This document shows, one piece after another, positions 8,151 to 13,655 of a DNA stretch of 23,149 nt; within the stretch, counting starts at the first letter, position 1; the number at the start of each line of letters is the position of its first letter. The position numbers and the translations under genes were made by a program. Source of the DNA: UMGS1649 sp045637095 (GTDB lineage: Bacteria; Bacillota; Clostridia; TANB77; CAG-465); NCBI GenBank assembly GCA_045637095.1, contig JAZTYX010000077.1:1-23149 (forward strand). The letters are read 5' to 3'. The notes below the pieces were generated by a model. It ran no database searches, was not told the DNA's origin, and saw only the letters and a list, made by a program, of their open reading frames with translations.

Positions 8151-9569
8151 ATGGGGTTAGAAACATTAACCGTTATTCTACTGACTTTAAGTGGACTGGC
8201 TATATTCCTACTTGGAATGTCAGCACATAGATTTGCTGTAAAAGGACAAATGAAAGAGCATGCTGATGTTAAACAAGCAGCATATATAGATGCCCTTACA
8301 GGCCTTGAAAATAGGCACAAGTTTAATAAAGTAATATCTGAAATGGTAAAACATGAAGATAAAAAATTTGCATTATGTTTCTTGGATTTAGATGATTTCA
8401 AACATATAAACGATAATATGGGACATGATGCGGGAGATGAACTTTTAATAGAACTTGGTAAGAGACTTGTAGATAGCCTTGGAGAACATGGTAGAGTGTT
8501 TAGACTTGGAGGAGATGAATACGCTTTAATAATAACTAAAGCAGATTCAAAACTTGAAGTAGAAACAGTTGTAAAAAGAGTAAAAAGAAATGTTACTATG
8601 CCAATTAATATAAGAGATACAAAAGTAAATCTTGAGTATAGCTTGGGTGTAGCAATGTTCCCAGATGACTCTAAAGATAGTGTACAATTGGTAAACTTTG
8701 CAGATTCTGCAATGTATTATATTAAAAAGAGTGGTAAGAGCGATTACTATTTCCATAACCCTGCTTTAAGAGCTCAAACAGAGAATAAGAAGAGAATGGA
8801 AAAAGAACTTAAAGATGCTTACCAAAATAAAGAGTTTGGTGTAGATTTCCAACCAAGAATAAATCTTAAAAATCCAAGAGAAATATGGTTAGAAACATTC
8901 TTGTTCTGGAACCATCCAACAGTAGGAAAGTTAAAAGCGGAATATTTCTTAAAATTTGCAGATTCAATTGGCCTTATCATTGGAATAGATGAAATAATGA
9001 TAGAACAATCACTTCAAAAACTAAAAGAAATACGTGCAGTTGGACTTACAAATGTAAACATGGCAATAAACATATCTTTAAGACATTTCCAAAGAAATGA
9101 CTTTATAGAAAGACTATGCGCAATGTTTGAAAACTATAAGGATGAAGCAAAATGTATAATGCTTCAACTTACAAGTAATATAAAAATAGAAAAGATAGAA
9201 AACTATAAAGTAATGTTTGAGAAACTAAGAAAATATGGAGTGAGAATTTCTGTATCTAACTTAGAAATAAAACATGAAGTATTAGATATGTTCCATAGAT
9301 TAAATGTTGATGAAGTAAAAGTAAGCGCAAGCTTCTTAGATTCAAATAGCATATTTAAAGAGAGCGTATTAAAAGATATAGTTACACTTTCTAAAGATCT
9401 TGGATACCAAGTGGTAATAACAAGAATTGAAGATGAAAATACACTTCAAAAAGTGCTTAAATTAAAGGTAGACATGGTACAAGGAAATTACCTTGCAAGC
9501 GTTATAGAAAGTGATAAATTATTACCTTTCTTAAAGGAAGAAGTAATGAAAGTGTTAAGTAAAAAATAG
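8151..9569 (+). CDS. Membrane-anchored GGDEF protein with degenerate EAL domain
   Basis: A cyclic-di-GMP signalling protein of 472 aa. Residues ~4-25 form one hydrophobic anchor. The GGDEF domain (about 40-200) opens with YIDALTGLENR and has LDLDDFKHINDNMGHDAGD and the active-site motif GGDEY at 120-124, so diguanylate cyclase activity is plausible. The RxxD inhibitory site normally just before the motif is absent. The EAL domain (about 225-465) keeps a Glu (ETF at 248-250, in place of EAL), the Asn of AINIS and the VQG glutamine. It has lost the acidic residues of the ELTE (QLTS), DDFG (SNLE) and AEGVE (ITRIE) motifs, so phosphodiesterase activity is unlikely. It lies 50 bases after leuS and is probably cotranscribed. 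Confidence 0.9.
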   Translation: MGLETLTVILLTLSGLAIFLLGMSAHRFAVKGQMKEHADVKQAAYIDALTGLENRHKFNKVISEMVKHEDKKFALCFLDLDDFKHINDNMGHDAGDELLIELGKRLVDSLGEHGRVFRLGGDEYALIITKADSKLEVETVVKRVKRNVTMPINIRDTKVNLEYSLGVAMFPDDSKDSVQLVNFADSAMYYIKKSGKSDYYFHNPALRAQTENKKRMEKELKDAYQNKEFGVDFQPRINLKNPREIWLETFLFWNHPTVGKLKAEYFLKFADSIGLIIGIDEIMIEQSLQKLKEIRAVGLTNVNMAINISLRHFQRNDFIERLCAMFENYKDEAKCIMLQLTSNIKIEKIENYKVMFEKLRKYGVRISVSNLEIKHEVLDMFHRLNVDEVKVSASFLDSNSIFKESVLKDIVTLSKDLGYQVVITRIEDENTLQKVLKLKVDMVQGNYLASVIESDKLLPFLKEEVMKVLSKK

Positions 9570-9599
9570 CTATCAAAAAAATATAAAAAAAGTATAAAA

Positions 9600-9638
9600 A
9601 ATATTAAAAAGGTGTTGACAAAACACCTTTTTAATATT
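9600..9638. terminator. 17-bp palindromic hairpin after the GGDEF gene, overlapping the tRNA promoter
   Basis: Perfect inverted repeat 9600-9616 / 9622-9638 with the 5-base loop GACAA. It lies 30 bases after the GGDEF stop codon. The TTTTT in the right arm and AAAAA in the left arm give a terminator-like shape on both strands. The -35 box of the tRNA promoter (9615-9620) lies across its tip. Confidence 0.7.
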
Positions 9639-9643
9639 ATAAT
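9615..9643 (+). promoter_or_regulatory. Consensus promoter of the tRNA operon
   Basis: Perfect TTGACA (9615-9620), a 17-base spacer and perfect TATAAT (9638-9643). Transcription would start near 9650, about 13 bases before the first tRNA, as expected for a strong stable-RNA promoter. Confidence 0.9.
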
Positions 9644-9662
9644 ACTAGTTGTCAGCAAGAGT

Positions 9663-9738
9663 GGGCGCATAGCTCAGTTGGGAGAGCATCTGCCTTACAA
9701 GCAGGGGGTCATAGGTTCGAGCCCTATTGTGCCCACCA
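9663..9738 (+). tRNA. tRNA-Val (anticodon TAC)
   Basis: A full 76-nt cloverleaf: acceptor GGGCGCA/TGTGCCC with one G-U pair, D stem GCTC/GAGC, anticodon loop CTTACAA, T stem ATAGG/CCTAT with loop TTCGAGC, discriminator A and encoded CCA. First gene of the four-tRNA operon. Confidence 0.96.
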
Positions 9739-9746
9739 CTTTTTTT

Positions 9747-9823
9747 GGCCTGGTAGTTCAGTTGGTTAGAACGCCGCCCTGTCACGGCGGAGGTCGTGGG
9801 TTCGAGTCCCATCCAGGTCGCCA
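9747..9823 (+). tRNA. tRNA-Asp (anticodon GTC)
   Basis: A 77-nt cloverleaf: acceptor GGCCTGG/CCAGGTC, D stem GTTC/GAAC, anticodon stem CCGCC/GGCGG with loop CTGTCAC, T stem GTGGG/CCCAT, discriminator G (typical of tRNA-Asp) and encoded CCA. Eight bases separate it from tRNA-Val. Confidence 0.96.
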
Positions 9824-9836
9824 TTTTTTTATATAC

Positions 9837-9912
9837 GGCCAGATAGCTCAGTTGGTAGAGCAGGGGACTGAAAATCCCCGTGTCGGCGGTTCGATCCCGT
9901 CTCTGGCCACCA
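9837..9912 (+). tRNA. tRNA-Phe (anticodon GAA)
   Basis: A 76-nt cloverleaf: acceptor GGCCAGA/TCTGGCC, anticodon stem GGGGA/TCCCC with loop CTGAAAA, T stem GGCGG/CCGTC, discriminator A and encoded CCA. Its GAA anticodon and ACCA end match the specifier and acceptor-binding bases of the T-box upstream of pheS in this window. Confidence 0.96.
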
Positions 9913-9914
9913 AT

Positions 9915-9990
9915 GCGGGAATAGCTCAGTTGATAGAGCGTCGCGTTGCCAACGCGAAGGTCGCGGGTTTGAGCCCCGTTTCCCGCTCCA
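9915..9990 (+). tRNA. tRNA-Gly (anticodon GCC)
   Basis: A 76-nt cloverleaf: acceptor GCGGGAA/TTCCCGC, anticodon stem TCGCG/CGCGA with loop TTGCCAA, T stem GCGGG/CCCGT with loop TTTGAGC, discriminator T and encoded CCA. It starts only two bases after tRNA-Phe and is the last tRNA of the operon. Confidence 0.96.
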
Positions 9991-9992
9991 CT

Positions 9993-10017
9993 AAGACATT
10001 AAACAATGTCTTTTTTT
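9993..10017 (+). terminator. Terminator of the tRNA operon
   Basis: An 8-bp perfect stem AAGACATT/AATGTCTT (9993-10000, 10005-10012), a 4-base loop and seven T. It lies two bases after the tRNA-Gly CCA. Confidence 0.9.
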
Positions 10018-10061
10018 ATGTCTAAATAAAATAGTGGATGTGGAAGTATATAGCAAGTAGT

Positions 10062-10096
10062 AACCACCATACATAAATGTGTATGGTGGTTTTGTT
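10062..10096 (+). terminator. Second strong hairpin downstream of the tRNA operon
   Basis: A 12-bp perfect stem AACCACCATACA/TGTATGGTGGTT (10062-10073, 10080-10091) with a 6-base loop and a TTTGTT tail. No gene is seen between the tRNA terminator and this hairpin. It is either a backup terminator or the 3' end of an unrecognised short RNA. Confidence 0.65.
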
Positions 10097-10117
10097 ATAT
10101 AAATAAAGTTAAAAATA

Positions 10118-10146
10118 TTGATAAAAAAGAGAATATGTAATAGTAT
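10118..10146 (+). promoter_or_regulatory. Possible promoter of the pilin-signal protein gene
   Basis: TTGATA (10118-10123), a 17-base spacer and TAGTAT (10141-10146), 32 bases before the start codon. The -10 box is only a 4/6 match, so this is a tentative call. Confidence 0.45.
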
Positions 10147-10178
10147 AGATATATGGTAAAAGAAAAGGGGAGAAACAA

Positions 10179-11534
10179 ATGAAAAAAGGAATATCTTTAA
10201 TAGTATTAGTAATAACTATAATAGTAATGATAATATTAGCAGCAAGTGTAGTTATAACACTTAGCAATACAGGAATAATAGATAGAGCAAGTCAAGCAGT
10301 AGATTTATCTAACGAAAGACAAGTGCAAGATTTAGCTTCGATGATTTGGGCAGAGGTATATCTAGATGAATCAAGAACGGATTCGATTGAAAAAGTAGTT
10401 AAAGATAAATTAGCAGATCAAGGTATAACTGATGAAAATTGGGATATAGTAGTATCTGGGACAGGAGTATCTGTTACTACTAAGAAAGAATCTGAGTGGC
10501 CAATTACTTGGAACATGGCGGAAATTACAAATAATATTTCAATAGATATTGGAGGCGGAATGCTATACAAAGTATCTGATGTAATGCCAACTGAAGGCCA
10601 GATGGCAGGGGCTGTAATATCTATGTCATCGGTTAGTATTATTTGCGCACCGTATTTTAATGAAGAGAACATAAATGTTTATGCGGCTCTTGATGAAACA
10701 TCTACATACCAATTAATACTGTTTGTTGTCGAAAAAGCTGGAGCTGTATGTCAACAATTTGGAGGAATCGTTTTCGAGGAATCGGGAATTTATGTGGCAG
10801 ATGCGGGTGGAAATTTAGAAGGCCAAGATGTTAATTTATCATTAAATATCCAAAGTGGAATCTATGAAGAAACAATAACAGATTCATGGAGTGAAATCAA
10901 AACATATGTTGATAATGGGACTTATAAATCACATTATAAGTTGGGAGATACGAAAGGAATTAAATGTTTAGATGGTCGAACCATTTTAGTGGAAATTGTA
11001 GCATTTGATGCAGATGCTAAAGCCGATGGGACAAAGGCGTCAATTACATGGATGACAAAAAATATAGTAAACACTGGTTCGATGAATTCAACAGATACAG
11101 TTGTAGGTGGTTGGAAAGATAGTGAAATGCGTAATTGGCTACAGAATGATTTTTATGCTATTTTACCAAGTGAGGTAACAAGTTCTATTGTGTTAGTAGA
11201 TAAGACATATTATGATTTTGATACTCGCTCTACATTATCTTGTTTGGATTCTCTATGGCTTCCATCTCGTCACGAAGTGTTTAGTGAAGAAACTGATACA
11301 GGTGCTTATCGTGAAGCTTCGGGAGTAGATTATAGTAGCTATTTTACAAGTAATAAAATAAGAATGAAAAAGTATAATGGATTACCACTACCTTGGTGGT
11401 TGCGTTCTAGTACAGGATTTTCGAATAGTGGAAAAGGGTTTAGTTTTGTTGAGGAAAGTGGCAAAATGTGTGGTTCAACTTCAGCTACAAGGGCGAACGA
11501 TGTTTTGGGAATTGTTTTTGGATTTTGTATGTAA
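10179..11534 (+). CDS. Secreted or surface protein with pilin-like N-terminus and DUF6273-like C-terminus
   Basis: A predicted exported protein of 451 aa. The N-terminus is a type IV prepilin-like signal: basic MKKG, then GISLIVLV and a ~20-residue hydrophobic helix, with likely prepilin peptidase cleavage after Gly4. Position +5 of the mature form is Val rather than the usual Glu. Residues ~40-100 resemble the helical stalk of short pilin-like proteins. The C-terminal part (about 245-451) fits DUF6273: YKLGDTKGIKCLDG, WKDSEMRNWLQNDF, LWLPSRHEV and WWLRSS (406-411). The middle (about 110-240) is not recognised. RBS GGGGAG. Proteins of this build are, to my recollection, frequent in gut Clostridia, often in several copies; their role is unknown and adhesion or surface display is inference. 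Confidence 0.8.
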   Translation: MKKGISLIVLVITIIVMIILAASVVITLSNTGIIDRASQAVDLSNERQVQDLASMIWAEVYLDESRTDSIEKVVKDKLADQGITDENWDIVVSGTGVSVTTKKESEWPITWNMAEITNNISIDIGGGMLYKVSDVMPTEGQMAGAVISMSSVSIICAPYFNEENINVYAALDETSTYQLILFVVEKAGAVCQQFGGIVFEESGIYVADAGGNLEGQDVNLSLNIQSGIYEETITDSWSEIKTYVDNGTYKSHYKLGDTKGIKCLDGRTILVEIVAFDADAKADGTKASITWMTKNIVNTGSMNSTDTVVGGWKDSEMRNWLQNDFYAILPSEVTSSIVLVDKTYYDFDTRSTLSCLDSLWLPSRHEVFSEETDTGAYREASGVDYSSYFTSNKIRMKKYNGLPLPWWLRSSTGFSNSGKGFSFVEESGKMCGSTSATRANDVLGIVFGFCM

Positions 11535-11539
11535 TTAAA

Positions 11540-11576
11540 AAAAATAACGGTATGAGCTTGTCATACCGTTATTTTT
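11540..11576. terminator. Bidirectional terminator between the DUF6273-like gene and pssA
   Basis: A 16-bp perfect stem (11540-11555, 11561-11576; core ATAACGGTATGA/TCATACCGTTAT) with loop GCTTG and A/T runs on both sides. It lies between convergent genes and can serve both. Confidence 0.9.
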
Positions 11577-11598
11577 AGTTTTGTATTTAATTATCTAA

Positions 11599-12231
11599 TT
11601 AAAATCTATAAATCACATTTCTAAGTAGCATTAGTATGTAAATTACTACACCAATTGCAACTAGCACTGACATGCCTTTAAGCTTGAATTTAGGCACTTT
11701 AAACTTGAATATGAAAAAGAATGCTATTACAAGGAAAAGTACGCTAAAAAGTATGCTAGAGGCTATTTCAATACGAGATATTATTGGAAATAGTAATGGA
11801 AGAATTAAAGCTACAGATGTAACTGGTAATCCTTCATAACTTTTTCTAACTTCTGTTGTTTGTTCTTGACGTTCATCTTCCATAACATTAAAGTACGCCA
11901 GTCTAATTAAAGCTGCTAGTGAGAAGATTGCGTAAGCAATTAATGCATACCATTCTTTTACACCAGTTGTATATACTATTACTACTGGTAGTATTCCGTA
12001 GCATACAAAGTCTGCTAGAGAATCTAGTTGTATTCCAAATTTCTTTTCTTTATCTGTTCTATCTTTTTTAGTTCTTGCAACTAGTCCATCAAACATATCG
12101 CAAAAACCTGCAAACATTAATGTACCTAGTGCAAATATTGGATGCCCTTCTATTGATGCAAATATTCCAAGTAGGCCAGAAATTAGGCCCATATATGTTA
12201 AAATTACAGTGTAATTATAATACCCTATCAC
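11599..12231 (-). CDS. pssA: CDP-diacylglycerol--serine O-phosphatidyltransferase
   Basis: An integral membrane CDP-alcohol phosphatidyltransferase of 210 aa, with about six hydrophobic segments. It would join CDP-diacylglycerol and serine to make phosphatidylserine, the precursor of phosphatidylethanolamine. Signature residues: D45, D48-G49, A52-R53, G66, D70 and D74. The context GIQLDSLADFVCYGILPVV fits PssA rather than PgsA. The start is GTG (12229-12231), supported by GGAGG 9 bases upstream and by a good promoter; no earlier ATG fits. The loop between AR and G has 12 residues instead of the textbook 8. A serine substrate is likely from the motif context but not proven. Confidence 0.85.
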   Translation of the reverse strand: MIGYYNYTVILTYMGLISGLLGIFASIEGHPIFALGTLMFAGFCDMFDGLVARTKKDRTDKEKKFGIQLDSLADFVCYGILPVVIVYTTGVKEWYALIAYAIFSLAALIRLAYFNVMEDERQEQTTEVRKSYEGLPVTSVALILPLLFPIISRIEIASSILFSVLFLVIAFFFIFKFKVPKFKLKGMSVLVAIGVVIYILMLLRNVIYRF

Positions 12232-12263
12232 TTAAGTTATCCTCCGTGTTTTGTAACAGTACC

Positions 12264-12292
12264 ATTGTACACTTTAAGAAGGGATATGTCAA
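12264..12292 (-). promoter_or_regulatory. Promoter of pssA
   Basis: On the minus strand: perfect TTGACA (12292-12287), a 17-base spacer and TACAAT (12269-12264). It lies about 33 bases upstream of the GTG start. Confidence 0.8.
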
Positions 12293-12341
12293 GAAATATA
12301 ATAAGTGAGAATATGTGATACGATTAAAGTTAACATAACTA

Positions 12342-12370
12342 TTGACAAATGGTGGAAAATAAGTTATAAT
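12342..12370 (+). promoter_or_regulatory. Consensus promoter of the Spo0A-C gene pair
   Basis: Perfect TTGACA (12342-12347), a 17-base spacer and perfect TATAAT (12365-12370), with an untranslated leader of about 50 bases. It diverges from the pssA promoter with 49 bases between the two -35 boxes. No TGTCGAA-type Spo0A box was seen near it. Confidence 0.9.
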
Positions 12371-12425
12371 AGTAAATGTAGACGCGAGTTTACAAAATTT
12401 ATAATTAAATACGGAGGATGTGTAG

Positions 12426-12890
12426 ATGTACATAATTGTCACTACCAACAAAGCACTGGCCGAGGAGGCAAAAAAAAGAGGAGCGAACGTTTATGAAGAC
12501 GCTCAGTTGGCAACGCCGACAACAAAATTCGAAGCCGTAGCATACGGCGAAGGAGAGATGAAGGTTATCAACCTCATGAATTCGCTTGCAATCAAACCCA
12601 ATCTTAAGGGTTACGATTACATCAAGCATATCATGACCAAGTGTGCGGTTGATTCCAAATACCACCACAAGAGCATGACCAAGATCATCTATCCTGAGTG
12701 CGCGAAAGAATTCGAAACAACTCCTTCCAGAGTTGAACGTGCTATTCGCCATGCACTCGAAAGAAGTTTCCAGGATGTCCCGGAAAGATATTTCCAGATT
12801 TTCAGAAGAGACCTGGATGAGCAGCCTACGAACAGCGAATTCATCAGCATGATGAGTCAGCATATTCACCAACCGGTTGCAGCTGTATAA
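12426..12890 (+). CDS. Receiver-less Spo0A C-terminal domain DNA-binding protein
   Basis: A 154-aa predicted DNA-binding protein carrying the Spo0A C-terminal effector domain from about residue 48 to 148. KGYDYIKH (61-68), the YPECAKEF helix (89-96), the recognition-helix sequence TPSRVERAIRHALE (99-112) and PTNSEF (134-139) match Spo0A closely. The phosphorylatable receiver domain and its linker are missing: upstream lie only ~47 unrelated residues (MYIIVTTNK...). It should therefore not be controlled by the Spo0F/Spo0B-type phosphorelay. RBS GGAGG 9 bases upstream of the ATG. Codons are much more GC-rich than the neighbours. First gene of a two-gene unit with a second Spo0A-C-like protein. 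It is not the master regulator spo0A itself, hence no symbol. Confidence 0.88.
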   Translation: MYIIVTTNKALAEEAKKRGANVYEDAQLATPTTKFEAVAYGEGEMKVINLMNSLAIKPNLKGYDYIKHIMTKCAVDSKYHHKSMTKIIYPECAKEFETTPSRVERAIRHALERSFQDVPERYFQIFRRDLDEQPTNSEFISMMSQHIHQPVAAV

Positions 12891-12926
12891 CAGCAAAAGC
12901 AAAAACCAAAATAAACTACGCAAACG

Positions 12927-12953
12927 AAAGGCACCCAGTCTTGGGTGCCTTTT
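12927..12953 (+). terminator. Intercistronic hairpin after the first Spo0A-C gene
   Basis: An 11-bp perfect stem AAAGGCACCCA/TGGGTGCCTTT (12927-12937, 12942-12952), loop GTCT and a short T tail before AATG. No promoter is visible in the 39 bases before the next gene, so it may be a partial terminator that lowers expression of the second gene. Confidence 0.75.
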
Positions 12954-12992
12954 AATGTACAAATTACAAGAAGATGAAATACTGGAGGAGAA

Positions 12993-13568
12993 ATGTACAT
13001 TCTTTTAATCAACAACGGTAGAATTAAAGACTACATCGGTAAACTTGGAACTACAGCCTTTATGATTCCTAATAGCATCAATGCTACAAGATATAACAAT
13101 GAAGGCTTGGTAACTACTGTAAATCGTGGTATAGCAATAATTGCTTTGATAGACGGAGCAAAGGTTTATGAAACTGTGACCATGCAAGGATTATTTCCTG
13201 AATACAAAAGCAAAGAAGTACTTACGGATAAAATCATAGACGGGTTCTTCGAAGCGGTAGGAATTCGCAAAAATGCAAAAGGATATGACCTTTTGAAGTA
13301 CATGCTTAAAAAGTATGTACAAGATGATACATATTGCATGAATCAGGTATGTGATGTGGTTTATCCTGAGTGTGCTAAAGAGTTTGGTATAAGCCCTGCA
13401 ACCGTTGCAAAAAATGCAAAAGATCTCATCAAATACAGCTATGAGAGAAATGCACTTAAGTATGAAGTACTGTTTGCTCATACTGGTATTGCACCTCTTA
13501 AGGAAACGCCAAGGCCCAGCGAGTTTTTACCTGTTATAGGTGGAAAGATTCGAGATCTTATATATTAA
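12993..13568 (+). CDS. Divergent Spo0A C-terminal-domain-like protein
   Basis: A 191-aa paralogue-like neighbour of the 12426 product. The C-terminal half (about 88-191) follows the Spo0A-C pattern: KGYDLLKYMLKKY (96-108), VVYPECAKEFGISPATV (122-138) and PRPSEF near 172. The recognition helix has changed from PSRVERAIRHA to SPATVAKNAKD, so it should read a different DNA site or none. The N-terminal ~87 residues are unrelated to a receiver domain and are not recognised, though both proteins begin MYI with a strand-like stretch. No phosphoacceptor Asp pocket is evident. RBS GGAGGAG. Probably transcribed with the 12426 gene. The function is unknown; a DNA-binding or antagonist role is inference. 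Confidence 0.78.
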   Translation: MYILLINNGRIKDYIGKLGTTAFMIPNSINATRYNNEGLVTTVNRGIAIIALIDGAKVYETVTMQGLFPEYKSKEVLTDKIIDGFFEAVGIRKNAKGYDLLKYMLKKYVQDDTYCMNQVCDVVYPECAKEFGISPATVAKNAKDLIKYSYERNALKYEVLFAHTGIAPLKETPRPSEFLPVIGGKIRDLIY

Positions 13569-13583
13569 ACGCAAGTTAAATTA

Positions 13584-13621
13584 AAAACAGACAACATTTA
13601 TATAATGTTGTCTGTTTTCTT
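13584..13621. terminator. Bidirectional terminator between the Spo0A-C pair and pheT
   Basis: A 15-bp perfect stem AAAACAGACAACATT/AATGTTGTCTGTTTT (13584-13598, 13604-13618), loop TATAT, T-rich on both strands. It lies between convergent genes and can end both. Confidence 0.9.
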
Positions 13622-13655
13622 TTATTTAATTAAAACATTTGAATAATAGTGTATA

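Noticed and set aside
9612..10025. A 137-codon plus-strand open frame through the tRNA cluster.
   Set aside because: Four complete cloverleaf tRNAs occupy it; the repeated IAQLxEx pattern in translation is the tRNA D-arm read as codons.
10726..10733. TTGTCGAA, a match to the Spo0A-box core.
   Set aside because: It is inside the coding sequence of the DUF6273-like protein, far from any promoter, and a single 8-base match is expected by chance at this scale.
12305..12496. A 63-codon plus-strand open frame across the leader of the first Spo0A-C gene.
   Set aside because: It overlaps the promoter and the start of a better-supported gene in another frame and has no RBS.
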